Origin: Armatimonadota bacterium
Lineage (GTDB): Bacteria > Armatimonadota > Fimbriimonadia > Fimbriimonadales > Fimbriimonadaceae
Assembly (NCBI GenBank): GCA_022563855.1
Contig: JADFMN010000002.1
Span: forward strand, 248,001-312,000
Length of the DNA stretch: 64,000 nucleotides
Direction of reading: 5' to 3'
In this document: positions 1 to 9,946 of the stretch, in pieces
Layout: each line of letters starts with the position of its first letter
Numbering within the stretch: the stretch's first letter is position 1
Made by a program: the position numbers and the translations under genes
The notes under the pieces: generated by a model
Database searches by the model: none
The model's input: only the letters and a program-made list of their open reading frames with translations
What the model was told of the DNA's origin: nothing

Positions 1-202
1 CGCAGCCGGAGTCGAACTTCGTCTTCGAATCGAACAGCTTGACCCCGCACCCCGCGCACGAGTAGACGCCGTCGCCCGTGTGGTTCCAGTACTCGCCGGT
101 GAAAGCCGCCTCCGTGCCCGACTCGCGCAATACGTGGTAACGCACCGGGTCGAGCTGCTCGCGCCACTCGTCGTCTGTCTTTACTGTCTCTTGCTCTGAC
201 AT
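1..202 (-). CDS. msrB: Peptide-methionine (R)-S-oxide reductase MsrB, 5' part only
   Basis: Reads leftward from an ATG at 202 and runs off the left edge, so only about 67 N-terminal residues are visible. They contain the family's [12 protein letters not shown] block followed by YSCAGCG, whose CxxC is the first half of the structural zinc site. MsrB reduces R-sulfoxides of methionine in proteins using thioredoxin. The catalytic cysteine would lie beyond the edge and cannot be checked. The gene begins 46 bases after the stop of the membrane protein at 249-1919 on the same strand and may be the last gene of the ECF sigma unit. Confidence 0.93.
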   Translation of the reverse strand, partial: MSEQETVKTDDEWREQLDPVRYHVLRESGTEAAFTGEYWNHTGDGVYSCAGCGVKLFDSKTKFDSGC

Positions 203-248
203 GGCTGTTGCTTCTTAGCGGATTCTGCCACATCTGCCGCAGCTTCTA

Positions 249-1919
249 TCAGGGCGCAAGAGCTTCTCGAAGCAGTTCTACCTGCCGGAATTCGTGATCG
301 AGCATGAGTCCTGCAGACGCGTCGGCGACCAAGTTCATCCGAATCAAGACTATGAGGAGCACGCATGGGACTAGAATCGAAATGGCCGCCCACTGGCCCT
401 TTCTCGCGACGACGTTTGCGTTCCAGGCGACCGGAACTGCGAGGATTGCCAGCAGCACGAGCAGTCCCCAAACCCCAGGCTCGGCGCTAGCACCGTAGTA
501 GATGATAATCGGCAGAGTCAGCAGACACGGCGCCACAGCGCTAGCGACTACCATTGGCCATTTGTCAGGCTTTCTCCAGGAGAATACGAACGTTCCCCAG
601 ATAACGGCCAGCGGCAGCAGGAGCACTGGGACGCGAACGGCGAGCACGAAGACGATTACGCTCAATGCGAAACAGATCCATCGTACGACCTTCGTGTATT
701 TCTCGAATATTGCCGCGATGCCCAGCAGGAGCCCGATGACGGTGATTTCAGGTATTCGCCAGTCCCATAGCAGCATATAATCGGAGGCATCAACCCGCTT
801 TGTGGCGACGATCCAGCCCAAGATCAGGAAGCCTGCGAACGGCGCGAATCGGGCGACCCAAGGGTACTCGCCGAGCCGCGCGAGCAGCGGCGCCAAGAAG
901 ACCACAACCGTGGAGACGGCAAGCCAGAGAACTGCGTTGACGAACATACGAACATATAGGCCGCCGAGTGCTAGGTTCCAGACGCCCTGGTCGTCGGCGA
1001 ACAACGTCCGAGGCACGACTCCTGCGGCAAGGTTCTTCGCGGCGGTGAGCGCCGTCAAGTCTTCTGGACGATCTTGCAGAAGCAGATCGCGGGCAGCGAG
1101 CCACTCTAGTTCGCTGGGCTTTTCTCCAAGCCTGTAGTCGGGGAGGAATGCGGTGCGGACGATTGATAGGCTGACCAGGTGCAAGATCGCCGTGTCCGCG
1201 TTCCTTGACATGGTGACAGATGTTATGGCGATGTCCCCCCTAGCGGTTATCGCGTCCTCGGGCAACCATACGGCCACGTTCTTGAAGAGCGCGTAATGGG
1301 GGAGGACGATCGACGAATAGACCACAAGTTCCTCCGTCTTCGTCAGTAAGCGATCCGCTTTCCGCAACTGCTCAATAATCAGCTCGGCTTCGTCAAGCGC
1401 GTAGTCGTTATAAGTGGTGCAGTTCTTGGCGCGATGCAACGCCTTTGCTACTGCCTCTAAGTCGTCGGCCAGCGCCCAATTCGCTGCTTCTACGAGCGGC
1501 CAGTAGGCGTTGTTCGGCTCGAGGGACGCACCCAATTGCGCGTACGGGATGACCACCTCCGCGAAGTCCAAATCTTTGATCCTGTCTGCGTGACCGTACT
1601 GCGGAGACAACGAGAAGGAGAATCGGCTCCAATGTGCCAACGCGTCCGCTCTGGGTGCTGTGCTGTCGACAAAGTCGGTCAGCAGGTCGTGCCTTTTCTT
1701 GACGTCGCGAACGAGAAGGATGCGAGCAAGCTCCGCGTCGGCGTCTTCACCCGTGACGCGGTGCGGGCCGATGCTCCAGATGTCACCTTGGCTTGTGATC
1801 TGTCTATATGAGGCGGCGGCGATCCACCTCGTCGACGGCAGCAGCGGAACGGCAAGCACGAGGGCGAGGGCGAACCCCGCTGACAGGGCGATCCAGTTTA
1901 TGCGAGTCCTGTTTTCCAT
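249..1919 (-). CDS. Polytopic membrane protein with a large extracytoplasmic domain, function unknown
   Basis: 556 residues from an ATG at 1919 that lies inside the end of the preceding gene (22-base overlap), which indicates translational coupling. One N-terminal helix at about residues 10-28 is followed by a soluble segment of about 300 residues. That segment is rich in Ala, Leu, Asp and Glu and has a helical, TPR-like character (for example the region near SLEPNNAYWPLVEAANWAL). The C-terminal 220 residues hold about seven membrane helices. I recognise no catalytic motif. As third gene of an ECF sigma / anti-sigma unit it could be a sensor or a target of that system; this is inference from context. 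Confidence 0.8.
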   Translation of the reverse strand: MENRTRINWIALSAGFALALVLAVPLLPSTRWIAAASYRQITSQGDIWSIGPHRVTGEDADAELARILLVRDVKKRHDLLTDFVDSTAPRADALAHWSRFSFSLSPQYGHADRIKDLDFAEVVIPYAQLGASLEPNNAYWPLVEAANWALADDLEAVAKALHRAKNCTTYNDYALDEAELIIEQLRKADRLLTKTEELVVYSSIVLPHYALFKNVAVWLPEDAITARGDIAITSVTMSRNADTAILHLVSLSIVRTAFLPDYRLGEKPSELEWLAARDLLLQDRPEDLTALTAAKNLAAGVVPRTLFADDQGVWNLALGGLYVRMFVNAVLWLAVSTVVVFLAPLLARLGEYPWVARFAPFAGFLILGWIVATKRVDASDYMLLWDWRIPEITVIGLLLGIAAIFEKYTKVVRWICFALSVIVFVLAVRVPVLLLPLAVIWGTFVFSWRKPDKWPMVVASAVAPCLLTLPIIIYYGASAEPGVWGLLVLLAILAVPVAWNANVVARKGQWAAISILVPCVLLIVLIRMNLVADASAGLMLDHEFRQVELLREALAP

Positions 1920-2194
1920 GCCTCTCCCTGGGACGTGTCCTGAGGTCGTCGGACTGGTTCGGTGCGTTGAAGTTGCGCGTAGGCGTCCGCGCCGATGATC
2001 GGCGCTGCGTTTTCGGGCACTTCGATCTCGGTGCCGAGGCCGATGAGGAAGAGCAAGAGAAGGACTCCAGCCGCCGCGCCGACCGTCGCGTCGCGGATCG
2101 GCTTTTCGATTCGTAACTCGATCGACTCCGGAACAGATGTGTCGCGCAACGATTCGAAGTACTCGCGCAGGGCTTCTTCAGAAGGCGGTCTCAC
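1898..2194 (-). CDS. Small single-helix membrane protein, probable anti-sigma factor
   Basis: About 98 residues. I choose the GTG at 2194: its GTGA overlaps the sigma-factor stop and a GGAGG lies about six bases upstream. A longer GTG-started form from 2209 is possible but has poorer signals. The N-terminal 40 residues are charged (EEALREYFESLRD), followed by one transmembrane segment at about residues 41-57 (AAGVLLLLFLIGLG) and a short outer tail. Small one-helix proteins encoded directly after an ECF sigma gene are usually anti-sigma factors. No zinc-binding HxxxCxxC motif is present, so this would be a non-ZAS type. Function is inferred from position and topology. Confidence 0.65.
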   Translation of the reverse strand: MRPPSEEALREYFESLRDTSVPESIELRIEKPIRDATVGAAAGVLLLLFLIGLGTEIEVPENAAPIIGADAYAQLQRTEPVRRPQDTSQGEAWKTGLA

Positions 2195-2691
2195 TGTTCG
2201 TCCTCCCAAATCTGCTTGAAGGCAGCCTTGGCCGCGTGGATGCGCGAGGCGACCGTGCCCTCGGGGATGTCCAGAGCGTCGGAGATCTCGCGGTGGGTCA
2301 GGCCCTCGTACATCGCCAAAGCAAGAACGGCGGAGTGCTTCGGCTTGAGTTGCGCGAGCGCCTCTCGCACCGCGAGGTTGAGTGCGTTGTCCGTTTCGTC
2401 CGGCGGCTCAATATCAACTCTGGTCGAGCGCCTGGTTCGGCAGGCGTTCAAGGCCTGGCGTACTGTGATCCGGCGGAGCCACGCTTCGACCGCTGAGCGG
2501 TCACGGAGCTGCCGGCGGTCTCGGAAGGCGCGGGCCAGAGTATCTTGGGCGACGTCCTCAGCGAGCTCCGGGTCGCTGACTATGGCCAGCGCGAGGCGGT
2601 ACACCCGGTCGCGGTACAGCTCGATCGCCCGCACCGCTTGCGAATCTGTATCCGCCTTGCTGCCACAGCCTCGGATAACCTGCTCCTCCAT
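2191..2691 (-). CDS. RNA polymerase ECF-type sigma factor
   Basis: About 166 residues from the ATG at 2691, preceded by AGAGGCAGG. An ATG at 2736 is in frame but lies nine bases from the SOD terminator with no ribosome site. Sigma region 2 is seen in RVYRLALAIVSDPELAEDVAQD, the usual ECF pattern for core binding and -10 melting. Region 4 is seen near LKPKHSAVLALAMYEGLTH and IPEGTVASRIHAAKAAF, the -35-reading helix-turn-helix. The protein ends exactly where the anti-sigma-like gene starts. ECF factors are normally held inactive by such a membrane partner and released by envelope or oxidative stress. The inducing signal is not visible here. Confidence 0.9.
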   Translation of the reverse strand: MEEQVIRGCGSKADTDSQAVRAIELYRDRVYRLALAIVSDPELAEDVAQDTLARAFRDRRQLRDRSAVEAWLRRITVRQALNACRTRRSTRVDIEPPDETDNALNLAVREALAQLKPKHSAVLALAMYEGLTHREISDALDIPEGTVASRIHAAKAAFKQIWEDEQ

Positions 2692-2744
2692 GCCTGCCTC
2701 TGATGATAGGACACGGCAGCGGCGGGAATTCTTCATTGAGGCAG

Positions 2745-2779
2745 GAAAAAAGTCGCCCTCGTATCAAAGTGGGCGACTT
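2745..2779 (-). terminator. Rho-independent terminator after superoxide dismutase
   Basis: On the minus strand a perfect 9-bp stem, AAGTCGCCC / GGGCGACTT, encloses a 12-base loop and runs directly into a T tract. It begins about 23 bases after the SOD stop, so it should end the SOD transcript before the sigma-factor gene. The sigma unit therefore probably has its own promoter or relies on read-through. Confidence 0.85.
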
Positions 2780-2801
2780 CCGTCTTGCTTGCGACCTGCC
2801 T

Positions 2802-3404
2802 CTATTTGGGAACCCTGGCGTTCACGGCGTCCCAATCTACGACCTGGAGGAACGCCTCGATGTATTTCGGTCGCGCGGTTTGGAAGTCGAGGTAGTACGC
2901 GTGCTCGTAGACGTCCAAGCCCAGCAGGAGCGTGTGGTTCCAGGTCGGGAAGGTGTCCTGCGAGTCGCCGATGTAGTTGTGGACCTTCTGCTCCTCATGG
3001 TCATAGGCAAGGAACGCCCAGCCTCGGGCCGCCATTCCGGTGGCCTTCAAGTCCTCGACCCAGTTCTCGAACGACCCGTACGCCTCGTTGATCAGCGTTG
3101 CGACGTCGCCCGTCGCTGGGCCGCCAGAGCCCCCGATGGTGTTGAAGTAGACCTTGTGGTTGATGTACCCGCCGTACGCGAACGCGTAGTTCACCTTCAG
3201 GGCGCGCATGTTGCTGTAAATCTGGTTCGCTCCCTCGCCGGCGCCCGCTTTGGCCAGCAGCGTCCTGATCTCGTTCGTCTTGTTCGCGTACCCCTTCCAC
3301 AAGCCGAGGTGCGCGTCGTGGGTCGCTCGACTGATACCAGCCGATTCCGTGTTGTACACCTTCTCCGGGAGGGCGTCGGGCACAGCTACGAGTTTTGGTT
3401 CCAT
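2802..3404 (-). CDS. Superoxide dismutase, Fe/Mn family
   Basis: 200 residues, the usual length for the family. It dismutates superoxide in the cytoplasm. Metal ligands are recognisable: a His near residues 29-32 (THDAH), His83 (YINHKVYF), Asp164 and His168 (LGLDVYEHAYYLD). The first helix pair differs from the common FHHGKHHxxYV pattern, so this belongs to a divergent branch of the family. Whether it uses Fe or Mn cannot be told from these residues. It is transcribed away from the DinB-like gene with about 138 bases between them. Start is the ATG at 3404; no strong ribosome site is visible. Confidence 0.93.
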   Translation of the reverse strand: MEPKLVAVPDALPEKVYNTESAGISRATHDAHLGLWKGYANKTNEIRTLLAKAGAGEGANQIYSNMRALKVNYAFAYGGYINHKVYFNTIGGSGGPATGDVATLINEAYGSFENWVEDLKATGMAARGWAFLAYDHEEQKVHNYIGDSQDTFPTWNHTLLLGLDVYEHAYYLDFQTARPKYIEAFLQVVDWDAVNARVPK

Positions 3405-3542
3405 GCGGCAAGCATATCCGGTCGGCAGGGGTGATTGGCGCTAGACCTGGGCAAGCCGTCCAGAAAAGTGCTGATTCAGGTTTTTGAAGAAGTTTTGGAA
3501 TCGCTCTTCCGATTTCAGCGATTTCCGTAGTAATCTAAGTAC

Positions 3543-5368
<1,826 letters not shown>

Positions 5369-5833
5369 TCAGGCTGTCTGTTTGCTGAGCCTCCTCTTCT
5401 CAAGCCAGTGGTCGACCGAGATCACGTCGAGGTGTGGCGGGACGACCCAGGCGAACACGAGCAGCACGAGCCGCGGGAAGATGTGGCCGGTGACGTTGAA
5501 GAGCGGCTCATGGAGCAGATGGCCGTAGGTGACCACGATGAGGACCAGCCCGAGCAGGACGGACGCTTCGCGCTTGCGGAATCCGAGGCAGATCGCGGCG
5601 CCGGCGACAAGCTCGACGACCGGGATCGAAGTCCCGATCGGCCAGAGCAGCCAGGTCGGAATCCAGGTGTCGGCGAAGCTCTCGACGAACATGCGCTGCG
5701 CATGGGTGATCGGGCCGAGGTCAAAGCACTTCCACCAGCCGGCCATGAAGAAGATGAGGCCCACCACCCAGCGAACCGTGAAGGTCGCCCAGGCCCAGCC
5801 TGCAGCGTTGCTCTGCGTCTCGTTCGTCGTCAT
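5369..5833 (-). CDS. DoxX-family membrane protein
   Basis: 154 residues from the ATG at 5833, preceded by AGGAC. A longer frame continues upstream but is not protein-like. Four membrane helices are visible. The pattern VRWVVGLIFFMAGWWKC near the N-terminus and the GTSIPVVELVAGAAICLG segment are typical of the DoxX/DoxD-like group. Members are often linked to quinone or redox chemistry in the membrane, but the reaction is unknown for most, including this one. It lies 63 bases from the enolase start, on the same strand. Confidence 0.8.
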   Translation of the reverse strand: MTTNETQSNAAGWAWATFTVRWVVGLIFFMAGWWKCFDLGPITHAQRMFVESFADTWIPTWLLWPIGTSIPVVELVAGAAICLGFRKREASVLLGLVLIVVTYGHLLHEPLFNVTGHIFPRLVLLVFAWVVPPHLDVISVDHWLEKRRLSKQTA

Positions 5834-6071
5834 AGTGTCCTGTACTTCGATGACGAGCAGAGCCCCCAGTCGATTCGAGATTCTCTTGACAACGCGACAA
5901 GGGTGCGGCCGGAGTGCCGCGTACGCTCCTTGCATTTGGCAACAATAGTGTAAGAATACGTCAAGATAGAGCTTAGTAAAGGTTCTAACTGTTCTTTCGT
6001 CTGAAACTATGAGGGGCTGAGGATATGTCGTATCATATCGGTTGATCCACGGAGAGAATCCGGGAGTGTCT

Positions 6072-6710
6072 ATGATGAGCGAACTGACGTCATTTGTCCA
6101 CGAGAGTCTCAAGGAGGGGTGCAGTCGGGATGAGATCAGGAGGGCGCTCGATGCGGCGGGCTGGACCGGCGACGAGGTCGATGCCGCCCTGCAACAGTAC
6201 TCCGACGTGTCTTTTGCTGTGCCGGTGCCACGGGCGAAGCAGTTCGGGACCGCGAAAGAGGCGTTCCTGTATCTGGCCACGTTCGTCGCTATGTACATGA
6301 GCGCGATCGCGCTGGGGGGCTTGGCGATCGCTCTGATCGAGTACCTCGTGCCCAGCCCGGAGGGAAACGAATGGACCGTCGGGCGCGAAGAGCTTTTCTG
6401 GTACGTCGCGATGGCGATCGTCGCGCTGCCGATCTATCTGGGCCTGGCGCGCTCGCACCTGCGCGCCTATGCGACCGACGCGGCGCGGCGGGCGTCCGGG
6501 GCGCGGCGGTTGATGACCTACCTGACGCTGTTTGTGGCGTTCGTCGTGATGCTGACGCGATTGATCTCCATCGTCCAACAGGCGTTTCTCGGCGAGATGG
6601 TGGCGAGCACTCTGCTGAAGTCGCTCGCCGTGATCGCGATCGCCGCAGCGGTGTACTTCTACTACCAGTGGGAGCTGAGGATCGGAGGGCCGACGGCGTC
6701 TGAGGAGTAG
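6072..6710 (+). CDS. DUF5671-type membrane protein
   Basis: About 212 residues. The start at 6072 has GGGAG five bases upstream; an ATG at 6042 has no such site. The N-terminal 45 residues form a small helical region (SFVHESLKEGCSRDEIRRAL then GWTGDEVDAALQQYSD) that commonly precedes DUF5671. The rest contains about four membrane helices, including EAFLYLATFVAMYMSAIALGG. Biochemical role is unknown; in other genomes such proteins are small envelope proteins. Monocistronic here. Confidence 0.75.
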   Translation: MMSELTSFVHESLKEGCSRDEIRRALDAAGWTGDEVDAALQQYSDVSFAVPVPRAKQFGTAKEAFLYLATFVAMYMSAIALGGLAIALIEYLVPSPEGNEWTVGREELFWYVAMAIVALPIYLGLARSHLRAYATDAARRASGARRLMTYLTLFVAFVVMLTRLISIVQQAFLGEMVASTLLKSLAVIAIAAAVYFYYQWELRIGGPTASEE

Positions 6711-7163
6711 CCTTTATTGCCTCGATCTTGTCGCTCTGCTCCGTACCGCCGAGGCATCTAAATCCCTCCCCCGGCCACGGAAATTCTTCTTGATCGTGGT
6801 CTCTGGCGAACAGGGACGGGTTGCTTGGGTGCCTTGAACTGTGGTCGGCGCAATGTTGTGAACCGCGGGCATCAGAACAACAGTGGCGCGGAGGGGAGCG
6901 ATTCAATTCTCCAGCCCACTAGGTTTCTCGATGCCCGGATCAAAACGAAACTGTTATCTAGAGCACTAGGACGTGTCGAACATGAGCAGGAGATCGCTAG
7001 GCCTGATGTAATTGGCCTATTTGCCCTGCTCCATGCCAATCGAAACAGCCTTGACAGGTGCCTTCGGAAAAGGTACGATCAAGTCAACGAAGGCCCTGTA
7101 ACTGCAGGTTGCGACTTTGACGACAATCAGGCTTTTCAAAAGAGTCGAAGAAGGCAAACACAC
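6711..7163 (+). other. Intergenic region ahead of the AT-rich gene
   Basis: About 450 bases without a convincing gene. A frame open from a GTG at 6825 runs into the downstream gene, but its first 113 codons read as non-protein-like Arg/Asn/Gly-rich sequence, so I treat it as untranslated. Base composition falls toward AT from about 6930 onward. This suggests the boundary of acquired DNA lies within this stretch. No repeat or tRNA marks the boundary. Confidence 0.5.
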
Positions 7164-8192
7164 ATGAATGTTATTGTTACTTGGATGTACTGTTCACCTA
7201 TCAACGAAAGCATTCTTCACGCCCAAGTCGGCAAAGAATCCGGAACTCAAAGAACCCAAGACTATTATTGGAGATGTGTTTTCCTGCTATTTGAAAGCAG
7301 TGCGAGGCTCAATCCAAACGCGCGCCATATTCTCTTCGTCAACAAGAGTCCGCCGAGAACAATAGATGGAATAAGTTTAGATAAACTGAGTAGCCAGTAT
7401 AACATTGAGGTGATCAAACTTCAAAGTATTACCAAATCACCGTCCGACTATTATCATGCTTGGAACACACAATTTATCGTACTTGACGTGCTAGACCAAC
7501 TAAAGGAAGAAGTTGGTGGCAGTGATAATATATTCATTCTAGACAGCGATATTATTTTCAATGAAGCCATAAGTAATGAGTTAATGAATGATATAGAGTC
7601 TCACAAGGCGTTGCTGTATTCTATCGACTACAGCCGGAATCATGATATAAATGGCTTGACTCGTGTGGAATTGCTGGAGATATCTAAAGAAATGAACAGT
7701 GGATTTCCAGTCGACGACTTTGTATACTCTGGGGGAGAGCTTATATGTTGTCGTGGTAGCGAGATATCTATAATTGCGGACATGGGGCGCAAAGCTTATT
7801 TGACGTCTTTAGAGAGACATCGTGAAGGCCGTGCAAAATTCAACGAGGAAGCCCATCTTTTAAGTTATGTTTATCATACTCTCGGCTATCAGCCGTATAC
7901 GGCAAACAAGTACGTCAAAAGGATATGGACGGATAGATCCGCTTATTACAATATTGATGGAAGTGAATGCGACTTAGTTATGTGGCATTTGCCTGCCGAA
8001 AAGAAAGCAGGCTTTCTGAAAGTATTTCGATCATTCAGAGAAGTGGATTCTACTTTGAAGCTTACTGCGAAGAACTTTGCTCGGTCATATGGGATTGAGG
8101 AATCCATATCATCGAAATTGCTTCGGTATCTGAAGACGTGTGCTAGGGGCGCAAATCGTTTGCTACACAGGCTGACAAGGCGTCGTGCCTGA
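7164..8192 (+). CDS. Putative glycosyltransferase, AT-rich and probably acquired
   Basis: 342 residues from the ATG at 7164, with AAGAAGG about nine bases upstream. The motif FILDSDIIF, a DxD-type nucleotide-sugar site, lies at about residues 128-136. It is followed by SGGELICCRG and a region EEAHLLSYVYHTLGYQP, a layout seen in GT-A glycosyltransferases that work from nucleotide-sugars. The acceptor and sugar cannot be inferred. Codon use is strikingly AT-rich (many AAT, ATA, TTA, AGA) compared with all neighbours, a sign of horizontal transfer. No other glycan gene is adjacent. Assignment to a glycosyltransferase rests on the DxD context. Confidence 0.6.
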   Translation: MNVIVTWMYCSPINESILHAQVGKESGTQRTQDYYWRCVFLLFESSARLNPNARHILFVNKSPPRTIDGISLDKLSSQYNIEVIKLQSITKSPSDYYHAWNTQFIVLDVLDQLKEEVGGSDNIFILDSDIIFNEAISNELMNDIESHKALLYSIDYSRNHDINGLTRVELLEISKEMNSGFPVDDFVYSGGELICCRGSEISIIADMGRKAYLTSLERHREGRAKFNEEAHLLSYVYHTLGYQPYTANKYVKRIWTDRSAYYNIDGSECDLVMWHLPAEKKAGFLKVFRSFREVDSTLKLTAKNFARSYGIEESISSKLLRYLKTCARGANRLLHRLTRRRA

Positions 8193-8405
8193 CCAGTGGT
8201 TCGCAGGCTGTTCGTCACGGCAGGCGAGCTCTATCGTTCTGTGGACGTTAGAGAGAAGTTGTCCTTGCCAGCAACTACGGCGAGCACTGCGAGCGAGGCG
8301 CTGAGTACGAGCCAGATCCGTCGTTCGACCTTAGGTCGTACGGACACGGCTTACCGAGAGTTGCCGCGACTTTGTGTGGTCTCGGCAGCGTCCTTATCCT
8401 TCTTT

Positions 8406-8639
8406 CTACCGAGGAATCGAAGTGTTACTCCCTATTACCATCTTTGTGGTGCCGTCGGTACGAATGCCATAACATCTGTAAATGATTCCAGTCGTAGTAG
8501 AGCCGCAAGAGATGCCGACGAATTCGCCTTCGCTCGCCTGCGCCGGAGAGGGATTCAGGAACTGGCCAAGGACGAGGCCGAGCAGGAATAGCACGCTGGC
8601 CGCAAGGATGCTGATCACTGTGATGCGTTTCATAGCCAT
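8406..8639 (-). CDS. Small exported or membrane-anchored protein, unknown
   Basis: 77 residues (75 from the second ATG). An N-terminal hydrophobic segment, MKRITVISILAASVLFLL onward to about residue 28, is followed by a possible cleavage site PAQA-S. A mature region of about 40 residues contains two cysteines (GISCGS, YRCYG) that could form a disulfide. No family recognised. About 200 bases on its downstream side (8193-8405) show nothing I can name. The structured repeat at 8674 lies directly upstream of its start. Confidence 0.6.
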   Translation of the reverse strand: MAMKRITVISILAASVLFLLGLVLGQFLNPSPAQASEGEFVGISCGSTTTGIIYRCYGIRTDGTTKMVIGSNTSIPR

Positions 8640-8673
8640 AGTAGGACGACCATACCCTTGTCGCTGGGACGGG

Positions 8674-8780
8674 TTTCTCCTGGGGCTGGACCGTTCATCC
8701 CTTGGGCTGGCCCAGCGGTTCCTGAGTCTAGCGGAACCAGACCCCGGACTAGCTCACCCGTTCCCGGGTCCAGCTCACCT
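8674..8780 (+). repeat. Structured direct repeat, copy 1
   Basis: About 107 bases matching 10765-10871 at close to 85-90% identity by eye, starting at TTTCTCCTGGGGCTGGACCG. Inside are an inverted pair GCTGGACC (8685-8692) / GGTCCAGC (8767-8774), an inner stem GGTTCC / GGAACC around a 10-base loop, and a near-palindrome GCTGGCCCAGC. The copy lies just beyond the end of the beta-propeller gene. It could be a miniature mobile element or an RNA-level element; no coding content. Confidence 0.75.
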
Positions 8781-8824
8781 AGGCCCTGTCCGGCCGTTCT
8801 CCCCAGGGCTTGGAAGAGCCGGTC

Positions 8825-9859
8825 TCAGTGAGATCCGCGTCGTCGCATTGTCGAGACTTTGTATGCTGCGGCGACCACGATGCCGAACACGACGACGAAG
8901 ATCGACGTTGTGACTCTGCCCGACGATCTGTCCTTCGTTGGAGCATCCAGCTCGAACTCATAGATCGTCGAGAACTGGCCATCCGCGTCGACCGTGCGGA
9001 TGCGGGGAAGTATCCCTCTGTCACTAATGCCCGTGCTTTCGAACACGGTGAGGACGCCGTCCCGATAGGCGAGGCCCTCCGGCGCCCACGGAAACTCCGA
9101 CTTCAGGTGTGTCGTGATGACGCCGTTGGGTGAAACTTCGAGCACGCGGCGGTGGTTCCAGTCGGCGATGAACACGCGACCGTCCTGTGCGACAGCCATG
9201 TCGAACTTGATCGTGCTCCCCTTCATCACTTCCTGTTTGAAAGGGAAGTCGCGCAGCCCACTGGTCAGTTCACGGGTCGATCCGTCGGTCTCGTACACGA
9301 AGACGCTCGTGCTGGCCAGCACGTAGACTTCTCCATCTGGCCCCCACGCGAGCTTGTCGATTCTCTTGTCGCCCGCGATCGCGGTCAGGGTCGTTTCCTT
9401 TCCGTTTACTGAGAGCCGCTTGAGGTCTTTGCCGTCCGCGAAGACGATTGTTCCATCGAGGTCTACAAGATAGGCGCCTCCGCCGTAAGGTCTGCGCCCG
9501 CTCCTTTCGCCGTGCATCAGGGTCGTCGTGCCGTCTCGGGCCAGTCGGTGGATGCGGGTGAGGAAAGCGTCCTCCCCGTCGCGCAGCCCCAGGTAGTTGC
9601 GCTCTGCGATATACAGGTGCCCGTCCAGCCCGAGAGTCAGGTGCAGGTTGCTGCTTTGGTACTGCGACTTGTAGACGAGTTTTTCTTCGTGTCGTCCGGT
9701 TACCTTGAATACGGCGGCGTAATGCCCTGGCCCTTCGATCGGATCCATCGCGACGAAGTAGACGTCGCCGTTCTTGTCGACCACGACCCCGTCGCCCGGA
9801 TGCCCAACGGCGAACGCAGCGAGCGACGCGATGACTGCGACCCAGACCCGTCTTGCCAC
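8825..9859 (-). CDS. Secreted beta-propeller (NHL/SMP-30-like) protein with C-terminal membrane anchor
   Basis: About 344 residues from a GTG at 9859; start uncertain because no ribosome site is seen and the frame stays open to 9994. The GTG gives a signal peptide (RRVWVAVIASLAAFAVG). The body holds repeated blade-like units with the DGxxYVA / GPDGEVYVLAS / AQDGRVFIADWNHRRVLEV pattern of NHL or strictosidine-synthase-like propellers. The C-terminus is one helix (TSIFVVVFGIVVAAA) followed by RRR, which would anchor the propeller on the outer face of a membrane. It is divergent from the lipoprotein gene at 9947, and the pair is enclosed by the two structured repeats. Substrate unknown. Confidence 0.75.
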   Translation of the reverse strand: MARRVWVAVIASLAAFAVGHPGDGVVVDKNGDVYFVAMDPIEGPGHYAAVFKVTGRHEEKLVYKSQYQSSNLHLTLGLDGHLYIAERNYLGLRDGEDAFLTRIHRLARDGTTTLMHGERSGRRPYGGGAYLVDLDGTIVFADGKDLKRLSVNGKETTLTAIAGDKRIDKLAWGPDGEVYVLASTSVFVYETDGSTRELTSGLRDFPFKQEVMKGSTIKFDMAVAQDGRVFIADWNHRRVLEVSPNGVITTHLKSEFPWAPEGLAYRDGVLTVFESTGISDRGILPRIRTVDADGQFSTIYEFELDAPTKDRSSGRVTTSIFVVVFGIVVAAAYKVSTMRRRGSH

Positions 9860-9946
9860 TCTGGTTGCTACGCATACGGCTGTTCGTAAGTTGCCGAGGC
9901 ACCAACATTCGCAGATCTGAGGGATAATGAAGGAGGAGGGAAGACG

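Noticed and set aside
6825-7163. N-terminal extension of the AT-rich glycosyltransferase from a GTG at 6825
   Set aside because: Amino-acid sequence is not protein-like, composition changes within it, and the ATG at 7164 has a reasonable ribosome site.
8196-8591. Plus-strand frame of 131 codons after the AT-rich gene
   Set aside because: Overlaps the more convincing signal-peptide gene on the other strand and has random-looking composition.
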